A stretch of 64,000 bases of DNA from an uncultured Clostridium sp. (GTDB lineage Bacteria > Bacillota > Clostridia > TANB77 > CAG-508), in contig CANSPP010000001.1 of NCBI GenBank assembly GCA_947648905.1, positions 140,114 through 204,113 of the forward strand. Reading direction: 5' to 3'. The position numbers and the translations under genes were made by a program. Under the pieces are notes generated by a model. The model was not told the origin of the DNA, ran no database searches, and saw only the letters and a program-made list of their open reading frames with translations. Shown piece by piece: positions 8,429-18,941 of the stretch (the first letter of the stretch is position 1; each line of letters begins with the position of its first letter).

Positions 8429-10361
8429 AAAAGTTCAAAATGAAACTGTTAGTAAACAACAAGAATCAAACTTCTTAAGAAGAAGTACAATAAAAGATTT
8501 AATAGCACCATCTGGAATTGACGTTTCAAATATTGATCATTTAGAAATAATATCTAATACTAAAAGATATGCGAGAAGCTTTTTTGTTTCAACACTTCCA
8601 AGAATGACTACTTTTCCTGAATTATTTAGAGATATGTATCTTTTTGGAGATGTTAACACATCTATATACATAAACCCAATAAAAGAAGAAAGATCACAAA
8701 ATGAGTTAAATAAAGTTATAAATGAATTAGAAACAGAAAGAATTGTGGCAGCAGACAGAGGAAATATAAACAGAGAAAGTACAATTTCACAAAAAAGACT
8801 TGAAGCAGAGCAATTAAGAGACGAAATTGCAGCAGGTTTTAACAAATTATTTGAAGCTACAGTAGTTTCAACATTGTTTGCATATAATTTAGAAGATTTA
8901 GATAGATATACAAAAATGTTAGCATCTGAAATGTCAAAAACATTAGTTGGAATAAAAACAGCATGGGGAGTACAAGAAGAAGCTTTCCAAACAAATTTAC
9001 CACTTATGGATAAAAAGATAGACAAGCCACATACATTTGATAGAGCGTCAATGGGAACAGTATTTCCATTTACAACATCAGAAATAGGACATCCAACAGG
9101 AGTACCCCTAGGATTTAATAAGCAGACAGGAACACCAATTTTATTTGATAACTTCCATAGCTCATTAACAAACTACAATATGGTTATATTTGCTAAATCA
9201 GGAGCAGGAAAATCTGTTACAATGAAAACATTAGTATCAAGATCATCAGTATTAATGGGAATAGAAAGTTTAGCATTAGATGCAGAAGGAGAATATACAA
9301 TTGTTGCTGAAAGCTTAGGTGGAATAAACGTAGTAATTAGCCCAACTTCAAAAACAATTATAAACATATTTGATATAGAGACAGAAATTATTAAAGATGA
9401 AATTACAGGAAAAGACAGAACAGTATTAAATATTGAAAATAAGATAGAAGACGTAACACAAGGATTGCTTACAATGGCAAAAGGTAGTACAAGAAGTACA
9501 GAAGTAAACGAATTAACAAAACAAATTATAGCTGAAGCTGTTGCAGAAGAATATGCTGCTTTAGGAATAACAAGTAATCCAAATAGTTTGTATGAACAAG
9601 ATACTGCAGGAATTATGAGAGGAGAAATTCTTACAAAAAGAAAGAAAAAAATGCCTACAATTGGAAGCTGGTATAAAAGAATTCAAGTAAAAGCACAAGA
9701 AAATAAAAATCCAGACTATCAATACAATTACAGTTATTTATTAAAAGTTATGAAACAATACATAAGAGAATATGATGGACAAATGGCATATTTTGATGGA
9801 CAATCAACTTTTGAGTTGTTAGAAGGTGCGCCTTTTATTAACTTAGATATATCACAATTGGAAGAGAGATTTGCAAGACCACTTGCACAACAAATTTTAC
9901 TTTCATGGATATGGGAAAAATTTGTTAAGAAAAATAGTGAAGATAGAAAGAAAGCTACGCAAAAAAGGGTTTTAGTGGATGAAGCTTGGATGTTGCTTCC
10001 ATATCCAGAGGCCGTAGACTTTTTGAATAAAATGGCCAGACGTGCGAGAAAAAGAAATGTATCGTTAGCTATCATTTCCCAAAGGTTCCAAGACTTTTAC
10101 GAAAAACCTGAAGCACAAGCTGTTTTAACTTCATCAGATACAAAGCTATTTTTAGCACAAGATAAATCTGAAATACAATACTTAAAGGAAGTATTTAAGC
10201 TTTCAGAAGGAGAAGCTAATTTCTTAGTTACATGCCAAAGAGGAGAAGGATTATTAAAGGTAGGTGCTGACACAGCTATCTTAAAGATTACACCAACGAG
10301 AAAAGAATTTGAATTTGTAGAGACAAATTTAAATCAATTAGCGAAAATAAATAGAAACTAA
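8415..10361 (+). CDS. virB4: VirB4-type T4SS ATPase
   Basis: The 648-residue protein has a family-typical N-terminal region (about 20-240), Walker A AKSGAGKSVT near residues 260-269, the acidic strand LALDAEGEYT, and Walker B RVLVDEAWMLL near 518-528. RRARKRNVSLAIISQ and TSSDTKLFLAQD follow, characteristic of VirB4/TraE/ConE ATPases. It powers T4SS assembly or substrate transfer at the inner face of the membrane. It lies between its coupled partner and the VirB6-like gene. Length is normal and no frameshift is seen. Confidence 0.93.
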   Translation: MKRNRKVQNETVSKQQESNFLRRSTIKDLIAPSGIDVSNIDHLEIISNTKRYARSFFVSTLPRMTTFPELFRDMYLFGDVNTSIYINPIKEERSQNELNKVINELETERIVAADRGNINRESTISQKRLEAEQLRDEIAAGFNKLFEATVVSTLFAYNLEDLDRYTKMLASEMSKTLVGIKTAWGVQEEAFQTNLPLMDKKIDKPHTFDRASMGTVFPFTTSEIGHPTGVPLGFNKQTGTPILFDNFHSSLTNYNMVIFAKSGAGKSVTMKTLVSRSSVLMGIESLALDAEGEYTIVAESLGGINVVISPTSKTIINIFDIETEIIKDEITGKDRTVLNIENKIEDVTQGLLTMAKGSTRSTEVNELTKQIIAEAVAEEYAALGITSNPNSLYEQDTAGIMRGEILTKRKKKMPTIGSWYKRIQVKAQENKNPDYQYNYSYLLKVMKQYIREYDGQMAYFDGQSTFELLEGAPFINLDISQLEERFARPLAQQILLSWIWEKFVKKNSEDRKKATQKRVLVDEAWMLLPYPEAVDFLNKMARRARKRNVSLAIISQRFQDFYEKPEAQAVLTSSDTKLFLAQDKSEIQYLKEVFKLSEGEANFLVTCQRGEGLLKVGADTAILKITPTRKEFEFVETNLNQLAKINRN

Positions 10362-10375
10362 AACGGAGGTAACTT

Positions 10376-13064
10376 ATGAAGTTTTTTACGAATAAAAGTA
10401 TATGGACTAAAATAATTATAGTGCTCATATTTATACTTGTATTTGAATTTGTTGTATCTAAGCCATCTTTAGGCGCAATGGATATGCTAGAGTTTGGAGG
10501 TAAATTAGTATCACCAATCGTTTCTTTTGTTATAGCATTAGGCGACGGAGTTATGGAAATTGTTCATTCATCGATTATGGGAACATCCGAAGCTCTGCTG
10601 GAAGCAAATTTGAATGATAGCTGGTGGGAAATTTTTTGTAATGTTGTTTCTACTATTATATATGCCGCAGCTGCAATTGCTGCACTAGTATTTATCGGAT
10701 GGACTGCGGTAATACCAGCATTAGTAGGAACATGGTATGCAAAATCGTTGCTGTCAGATGCATTCTCTACGGATGATAATCGGTAATCCAATTGGGGCAA
10801 CAATGAGTTTTGGAAAGGACAATTTAAATACAACAATGTACTTACCAGCATATTCAATTAGTCCTGAAGAGATATTCCAAGGGAAAATAATGTTATTTAA
10901 TGTAGATTTCTTCGGAGAAGGAAAAGAAATAAAAGCAGAAACCGATGACGATGGAAGTATAAAGAAATATTTTTATGAAGATGAAGAAGGGAATAAAGTA
11001 ACTACATCACCACAAGATTTAGGACAAGAATTAAGTGCAACAATAAGTAAATGGTATGTTTCATTAAGAAATATTGGATTAGTTATGATGATGATAGTAT
11101 TATTATATATAGGTATAAGAATACTATTATCAACTCTTGCTAGTGACAAAGCTAAATATAAAGAGATGTTAAAAGATTGGGCTATAGGAATGTTTTTATT
11201 ATTCTCAGTGCATTATATAATGATATTTTCAAATGCAATAGTAAATAATATAACGAAGACAGTGTCTAGTAGTATAGACTCAACTAATTTCTACATACAA
11301 ATGGAAGACGACGATGACCATAAATTATCACAATTTGTTAAAGACTCTGGATTTGGCGATGGGAATGGCGAAGAGACTCCGGGTCTTGTACAAACTAATC
11401 CTAATGGCGGAAATGAAATAATAGTATGGCCAACTAACCTTATGGGAAGTTTAAGACTAAAAGCACAATTAACAAACTGGGGATCTGAATTTATAGGATA
11501 TGGAATATGCTTTGTTATAATGGTATTTTTTACACTATTTTTTATATTTACATATATGAAAAGGGTACTATATATGGCTTTCTTAACATTAATAGCACCA
11601 TTAGTTGCTGTAACATATCCAATTGATAAAATTTCAGATGGAAAAGCACAAGGTTTTGATAAATGGTTTAAAGAATATATATTTAACTTGTTGCTTCAAC
11701 CAATGCACTTATTATTATATTATGTGTTGATAACATCAGCAATAGAGTTATCTTCAACAAATGTTTTGTATTCTTTAGTAGCAATGGGATTTATGATACC
11801 GGCAGAAAAAATATTAAGAAGCTTCTTTGGATTTGAAAAAGCTAAAACAGCGGGACCATTAAGTGGTGCAGCAGGATTAGCATTAGGAATGCAAGGAATG
11901 AATGCAATTAAGAAATTAGCATCAGGTAAAGATAAGAAAGAAGAAAAAGTCAATGCTTCAGATACAAAAGGCAATATAAGACAGAAGGATAATGTTGGAA
12001 TGCTAGATGATGGAAATGCTGCTGATAAAGGACATAAAGAGGCTAATATTCCAGATGGAAAAGATTCTGATACTGAGAATAATGATTTAATGGGAAGAAG
12101 TTTAGGGGAAATTCAAAAAGATGAAGATGAGTATAATAAACTTAGACAAACGGCAAGTGATGAAAATGATACAGAAGAAGTACAAAAAATAGATGATGAA
12201 TTAGAAAAATTAAGAATGGAAAGAGAGCAGATAGAGCAGAAAGAAGAAGCTGAGAGACTAGAAAATGAAAGAAAAGAAAGGGAAAATACAAGATTTACTC
12301 CAGACTGGTGGAGAAAGCAAAGAAGACAAGTAGGAAGATATGGAAAAGCTATAGGACATTCTACAGGTAGAGCAGTTATTAATGGAGCTAGAAAAGTACC
12401 AGGTAAAACTATAAGATTTACAGGAAAAGCTGTTGGAGCAGCTGGAATAGCAACAATTGGAGCGGCAGCTGGAATGGCAACAGGAAGCTTAGATAATACA
12501 ATAAAATATGGAGCAACAGCTACAGCAGCGGGGTATGGAATAGGTGGACGAATATCAAAAGAGATATCTAGACCGTTAGACAATAAAATAGCTTCAAAAG
12601 ATAAATTAATAGCTCCTGAAACATTATACAATAAAGCAAAAGGCGAAAGCTATGATGCTTATATGGAAGGTAAGCGTGCTGAAACTAAGAGTATGTATAG
12701 AGAGCAATTAGTAAGCAATGTGGGAGAAGAAAAAGCAAATGAACTTATGAAAGATGGAGGAATTTATGATCAATGTATTGATAGAGGTATATCAAATCCA
12801 CAAGAAGTACAACTAATTGATAAATTTATAGATGAAAACAAAGTAAACAATGTTGATGAAGGTGTATGGACTGCTAAGGCAGCAGGTAAAATTACAGATA
12901 GTAAATCAGCAAAGAAAATGGAAAAAAAGATAGCAAAAAGAGTAAAGGCTCAAAACGAACAAGATGAGATAGGAATTACTGACGCAGAAGTAGAAAAAGA
13001 GGCTAAAAGACGTATAGGTAATGCACAAGAATTCCAAAAACAAATAAGAAAAATGAGAGAATAA
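10376..13064 (+). CDS. VirB6/TrbL-like polytopic membrane protein, needs a +1 shift at CGG 10781
   Basis: Two overlapping frames make one 895-residue protein. The first frame (from 10376, after an ACGGAGG ribosome site) ends at CGG-TAA (10781-10786), and dropping the C of CGG continues into the second frame without loss. The joined protein has an N-terminal helix, a second hydrophobic pair before the junction, five or more helices between about residues 230 and 480, then a long charged cytosolic tail with Glu/Arg coiled coil and an Ala/Gly helix (near 690). This is the build of VirB6/TrbL proteins of Gram-positive T4SS. The second frame has no ribosome site of its own near the junction, which argues against two genes. 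Confidence 0.82.
10781..10783 (+). other. CGG +1 recoding site in the VirB6/TrbL-like gene
   Basis: The zero-frame reading is GAT AAT CGG TAA. The restored reading is GAT AAT (C) GGT AAT CCA. It falls at codon 136, and the zero frame stops immediately. Confidence 0.85.
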
Positions 13065-13086
13065 TAAGTAGGAAGAAGGTTAAATT

Positions 13087-14043
13087 ATGAATAATCTAAG
13101 GCGACTATATAATCAAAACAGGAAAGGAATATGGTGGGTTATAATAATTATAGCCTTCTTTCTTATAATATTACAAGTAACAAATTATTTTGTGAAAAGA
13201 ACAGAAGAAGAAAAGAATGAAGATGTACCAACAAATAATATTAATGTAAGTAGTGGAAATAATAACCAAGTACAATTAAGTAGTGATAAATCAGCATTAA
13301 CAGGAAATGGAGTATCTAAAACAAAATTAGACACAGAAGTTGGTACAATAACAAGATTTTTAGAAAATTGTAAAGACCAAAAATTTGAGGAAGCGTATAA
13401 TATATTAACAGATGAATGCAAAGAAGAGATGTACGCATCAGTAGAAGACTTTAGAGAATTCTATTATGAGAATGTATTTGAAAGTGGAAGAGTATCATTT
13501 GAAGTAGAAAATTGGATAAATAATACATATAAAGTTAATATAATTCCAGATATGCTTTCAACAGGAAAATCAAATGATGGAATAGTAAAACAAGATTATA
13601 TAACTGTAAAAAAAGTAAACGATGAATACAAGTTGAATATTAATAATTATATTGGAAGAAAAGAAATTAAAAAGACTGCAGAGCAAGAAGATATTATTAT
13701 AACTGTAAATTATGTGGATACATATATAGAATATGAAACATATAATATGACTGTAAAAAACAAGAGGGATACTAATATTGCGTTAGACAATTTATATAAT
13801 GAAAGAACTATGTATATAGAAGATAAAAATGAAGTAAAATATCCAGCTTATACACACGAAATAGCAAAGGAGCTACTAATATTAGATAGAGGAGTAGAAA
13901 AAACGATAGATATAAAATACTATAGTAGATATGCTTCTACAAAAGATATAAAAAGTTTAGTTTTTTCAGGAGTAATTTTGAATTATGATGGATATTTAAA
14001 TGATGGAGCAGTAGGAGCAAAAACATTTAAAATAAAAATATAG
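13087..14043 (+). CDS. Single-pass extracytoplasmic protein of the T4SS cluster, unknown
   Basis: The 318-residue protein has one N-terminal membrane helix (about 16-36), a polar Asn/Ser linker, and a soluble outer part. FLENCKDQKFEEAYNILTDE near residues 97-116 looks like the first helix of an NTF2-like fold, as found in VirB8/TcpC-type T4SS proteins and in DUF4878-type lipoproteins. The fold is inferred from pattern only. It sits 22 bases after the VirB6-like gene and 9 bases before the hydrolase gene. Confidence 0.6.
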   Translation: MNNLRRLYNQNRKGIWWVIIIIAFFLIILQVTNYFVKRTEEEKNEDVPTNNINVSSGNNNQVQLSSDKSALTGNGVSKTKLDTEVGTITRFLENCKDQKFEEAYNILTDECKEEMYASVEDFREFYYENVFESGRVSFEVENWINNTYKVNIIPDMLSTGKSNDGIVKQDYITVKKVNDEYKLNINNYIGRKEIKKTAEQEDIIITVNYVDTYIEYETYNMTVKNKRDTNIALDNLYNERTMYIEDKNEVKYPAYTHEIAKELLILDRGVEKTIDIKYYSRYASTKDIKSLVFSGVILNYDGYLNDGAVGAKTFKIKI

Positions 14044-14052
14044 GAGAGGGCT

Positions 14053-17000
14053 ATGGATGAAGAAATTGTAAAAAAGATGGCAAAAGTAGTAAAAAAAGCA
14101 ATAAAAGCAGCACTAGTACCAATAATAATACCGATAATATGTATTATTATGGTTATAGTGTTATTAGCAGCGTGTGTGTATTTTATTACTGTAGATGATG
14201 GAACATATAAAGAAGATGACTGGTCAAGCCCTATGTTTGGAGCTAGGCAATATACGAATGGTGTTACAGTAGGAGAGGATGGAATGTTAACATCAGAGTA
14301 TACAGCACAAGAGTTGTGGGACAAGTTAAAAGCAAATAATAGTAGAGTTGTAACATATTTAAAAGACTCAAAACAACTAGCAAAATTAATGAATGCAGAA
14401 ATAATAACACAATATCCAGATACGAGAGAGAATCCAGACACTAAAATTAATTGGTCACAAATATTAAATCCAGATGAAAAAACACTTCAAGGAATTATAA
14501 AATTTAAAAGAAATATAATTGAAGGTAATTATAGTTTAACAAAAGAAATGTTGGAAGAATTTAAAAAAGAATATGACCAATATATGAAAGAAGAAGGAGA
14601 AGAAAAAAGAAAAGAAAAGGAAAAAGCAGCTAAGATAGCAAACGCAAACAAAGAGCTATATGAATATACAGTAACTAAAAATGATGATGGAAGTTATAAT
14701 ATAGGAAAAGCAGAAAACTTGAAACATACACCATTTGATGATGCTTTTAAGACATATGCTGAATCAGATAAGAAAATAACAATAAAATGGTTAGGGTTTG
14801 AAAAAATACAGATAGGAGATGTAACAATTTCTAAATCTGAATGGAACTTGGATTTTAGTAAGGTAGAAGATATTATATTTAGTGTAGAAGGAAAGAGAGA
14901 ACATAAATGTAAAGTTACTGCAAATGAAGATGGCAGTTATAAAATAGGTAATACAACAGTAGATAAAGATAATGTTTTTTCTAAATATAATTTTTCACAA
15001 ATTGAAAATGGCAAAGAAGTACTAATAGGAATAGATGAAGAAAGAACTATTACAATAGGAAAAGCAAAGATAGCAAAAGGCGAAGTTAATTATGAAGAAG
15101 CTAAAAAAATATATGAGCAAGTACGTTCAACATATTCAGAAGGAAATAATACACAATCAGATATTACTGAAACTACAGAAGAAGAGGATGATGGATCAGG
15201 TTTTGAAAAATGGTTAAATGAAAAAGGATATATAAAAGATAATAATACAGGTTCTTGGAAAAATAAATCTAAAAATATAACTATGACATATGTAGAACCA
15301 GAGGAGTTTAGAAACTACATAGAAGAATATAAAAAAACAGGTTCTCAAGAAGCAAGAGAAAAGGCTTTATCACATTTTACAATAGAAAAAAATACAAGTT
15401 CAAGTAGTAGTGCTACAAAAGTTGGTTCACTAGATAATTTCTTATTTATAGGAGATTCAATAACAGTTGGATTAAGTCAAGCAGAATTAAATGATACAAA
15501 CAAACAAGCATTAAGTAGTGCTACATATAAAGCAGAAATAGGAAAAACTGCTAGATATTGGCTTGATAACTTTTCTTCATTGCCAGATGCTGGACAAGTA
15601 AAAGGTGTATGTGTATTACTAGGAGTTAATAATCCTAGCGATACAAGTAGTATGAAACAATTAATTGACAAATTGACTGAGAAATACAGTAATACAAATA
15701 TTTATATACAAAGAGTATTTCCAGTAGGTCAAGCATATACTTATCAATCTTCTCAATATATGAATGAAACAATTAGTGCATATAATAGAACGATTAAAGA
15801 CTATTGTGATGGAAAAGATAAAGTTTATTATATAGATACGACTTCAGGATATATAGATCAGAATGGATATTTATCAGCAGATATGTCAGCTGGAGATGGA
15901 TTACATATAGCAAAATATGATAAGATGGTAGAAAATATTTCTTCACAAATTGTTGGAGCATCAAATAAAACTAGTGGGAATGATAAAAATTCAACAACTA
16001 GTAATGCAAATTTAAATGTAGATCCAAATATCAACTCAGATGCATATGGTTCTTTAAATCCATTTGCACAAGAGGGATTAAGAGGACAATGTACATGGTT
16101 TGCTTGGGGGAAATTTTATGAAATTTATGGATATGACCCTGGATTTAGAGGAAATGGATGTACAAATGCAGAAGAATTAATAGCAAATCATCGGAGATGA
16201 ATTTGTTCTAGAAACAGAGCCAAGAGTTGGAGCAATTTTCTCTTGTGGACAAGGTGGATGGGCAGGAAGTTCTGCTGGACACGTAGGAGTTGTAGTTGCA
16301 TATGATGGAAAAACAATTACTACGCAAGAAGGTAATTACAATGGACAAGAATGGGCAAGATCAACTTGTTCTATAGAAGAGTTTAGAAGTAGATATCCTA
16401 CAAATCTTCAATTTGCAAATCCAAAAAATGCACCATCTTTTAGTGGAAGTGCTACATCATCAAGTAGTGGTAAATATGTTGTAAAAGTTGCTACATGGAA
16501 AGAAACAGCAACATCATATGAAACTAATATTCCAGGTGAAAGTCCTTACTCTTTTGTTCAATATGAGATGACAGAACAAAGTATAAATTATTATGATATG
16601 GTAAAAGCATATACAATGCCATTTAATTATTTATGGGATTTATTAGTATTAAGTGAAGACATAGATTTTGTATTAGGATTAGCTGATTTAGTTTATAATA
16701 GTAACATAGTAATTACTGTTAATGATAATTTAACAACAACACAAGATATAACTGTACATTCATATACAGACCATACAAGTATATATTCTATACTAAGAGG
16801 TTGGAAAGAAAACGGAGAAAGATATATATCACATGCTAATGGTAGTGACGACGTAAATTATCAGTCTGTAAAAACTGTAGTTACACAAACTAATACACTG
16901 GATGTGGCGTTAACAAAAGCAGATGTATGGATTGTAGATTATAGTAAAAATTATAAATATGAAAAAGGAGAAGCAACATCATCAGGAAGTACAACGAATA

Positions 17001-18503
17001 TGGGAGATGGACAAGCTAGAGTAGTAAATGATACTAGTGATCCATTAGGATTAATTTCAGCAGCGGCTGAATGTAAAGAAATACAATCTATAGGAACAAG
17101 ATATACGACTACTGCAATTAATAATGTGCAGGAAAATACAGTAATTACACAAACAACAAAATATGTTTCGGATATTTCGGAAGTAAAAGAAAAGACAGAT
17201 AAAGTATATCTAAAAAAATCTGAACGAGGCAAAGATGGATTTGCATATAAAGAAAAGAATTTTGTTACTTTGCTTATATCAAATCAAAAAGCAAAAAGAA
17301 ATATCTTAAATGCAGCGTCATGGCTATTTGAAATGCTAGAAAATAATGAAGATACTGTGGAAATGATTGATTTGACAAAATATTTGATATATAAAGCAAC
17401 AGGTATAGACTATGGAATAACAGAGTTTGACTTTTCTATATTTGATCCAGCAACGTTTAGTAGTGTAGATGGAATAATGGGAAATACTCCACAAGAAAAA
17501 GTATGGTATGCTTTAAGAAAAGCAGGATTTAGTGAAGAAGCGGCAGCAGGAGTATTAGGAAATATCCAAAATGAATCAGGATTTAATCCAGACTTAATAG
17601 AACATCGGAAATGGAATAGGATTTGGATTAATACAATGGTCTTTTGGAAGAAGGACCCAAATAGAAGCATATGCAGCAAGTAAAGGTGCTTCTGCATCAG
17701 ATATAGATATTCAGATAGAATTTTTAATAGCAGAACTAACTCCTGGTGGTGGAGCGGGCGGATATGCATCATACCAATTATCAGGACAATCATCATCAGC
17801 TTATGATGGTAGAAGTTATAATGCAAATGATTTTAAGAATGCTAGTACACCAGAAACAGCAGCAGTAGCATTTATGGCATTATTCGAAAGACCAAGCTAC
17901 GATTCTAGTATAAACCATATAGATAGAAGAAAAGCCGATGCAAGAAGTTATTACGATCAATTTAAAGGAAGAGCGCTAGATTCATTTACTGGTGGTAAAA
18001 TAGGAAATGTTGAAAGTTCACCAAATTATTGTCAATGGCAAGGTACTTGGGCACAAATGAGATTTGGAGGACATACAGTAGCAAATACAGGATGTGGTCC
18101 AACAACAGCAGCTATTGCAATTACAGCACTTACAGGAAAACAAGTTACTCCTGACCAGACATGTCAATATGCATATAGTAAAGGTTTGTATAATTCTGGA
18201 GGAATGTATGGTTGTGGATCAGCGGCGATAGAAGCTTGCGCAAAGAATTGGGGGCTAAATGCTAAGAGCACTAATTCAATAGATGAAGTAGAACAAGCAT
18301 TAAAAGACGGAAAGGTAGTAGCAGCACCTTTAATTGGAACTGTATTCTATTCTGGAAGCCATTATGTATGTTTACTAGGCTATCAAAATGGAAATACATT
18401 TGTACGTGATCCAAATCATCCAACAAGTCCAGGTAGTCAATGGCACAGCTTACGAAATTATATATGGCCACATAAAAACTTTAATTTTACTATAATAGGG
18501 TAA
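14053..18503 (+). CDS. Giant multidomain cell-wall hydrolase of the T4SS cluster, needs two +1 shifts at CGG
   Basis: Three frames join through CGG codons at 16192 and 17606 into one 1482-residue protein; the arithmetic closes exactly. The domains in order are: a membrane anchor (about 20-45); charged repeats; an SGNH hydrolase with FIGDSITVG (about 466) and DGLH (about 615); a CHAP amidase with GQCTWFAWG (about 678) and AGHVGVV (about 741); a long middle part; a phage-lysozyme-like domain with GVLGNIQNESGFNP (about 1165) and FGLIQWSFG; and a C39-like domain with GCGPTTAA (about 1346) and GSHYVCLLGY (about 1434). The first shift lies inside CHAP and the second inside the lysozyme domain, so unshifted products would lose them. 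It is probably the VirB1-type enzyme that opens the wall for the apparatus. Confidence 0.82.
16192..16194 (+). other. CGG +1 recoding site 1 in the giant hydrolase
   Basis: Zero frame: AAT CAT CGG AGA TGA. Restored: AAT CAT (C) GGA GAT GAA TTT. It lies between the CHAP cysteine and histidine motifs, so the CHAP domain is complete only after the shift. Confidence 0.87.
17606..17608 (+). other. CGG +1 recoding site 2 in the giant hydrolase
   Basis: Zero frame: GAA CAT CGG AAA TGG. Restored: GAA CAT (C) GGA AAT GGA ATA GGA, which yields the conserved NESGFNPDLIEHGNGIGFGL run of the lysozyme-like domain. Confidence 0.87.
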
Positions 18504-18518
18504 TAAAGAGAGGTATAT

Positions 18519-18932
18519 ATGAAGAAAAAATTATTAATAGTATTAATAATAGTGCTAGTTATAATTATTAGTTTGTTATGTGTACTAATAAGTAGTAAAA
18601 AGAGACAAAAAATTAATACATTGGAAAATAAAATATCAGAAGAAGAAGTATATCAAAACAATGTAAAAGGAATTGAATTGTCAATAGAAGGAATGTCTTT
18701 AGAAACAAAGGAAAAAATAAAAGACATAAAAGAGTTTGAGCAAAAATTAAAAGAATATGCGTATGAAAATAATTTTGTAAATTATGGAGAAAGTACATTT
18801 AAATTAATAGAAGAAAGACAAAAAGAAAACATACTTACTTTAAAATTACAAGCTAATGATATGTATAAAACAAATATAATTGTAGATATTAAATTGAACG
18901 AAAATACATATGAATTTTATAGCTATAAGTAG
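18519..18932 (+). CDS. Small membrane-anchored exported protein, unknown
   Basis: The 137-residue protein has an N-terminal helix (about 4-25) and a soluble Lys/Glu-rich outer part. It begins 16 bases after the hydrolase stop with an AGAGAGG ribosome site and ends 10 bases before the next gene, so it belongs to the same operon. No family is recognised. Confidence 0.6.
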   Translation: MKKKLLIVLIIVLVIIISLLCVLISSKKRQKINTLENKISEEEVYQNNVKGIELSIEGMSLETKEKIKDIKEFEQKLKEYAYENNFVNYGESTFKLIEERQKENILTLKLQANDMYKTNIIVDIKLNENTYEFYSYK

Positions 18933-18941
18933 GGGGAGTTT

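Noticed and set aside
10737-10800. The second half of the VirB6-like gene as an independent gene with its own start.
   Set aside because: There is no ribosome site near the possible starts, the overlap region is membrane-protein coding in the first frame, and the CGG pattern explains the join.
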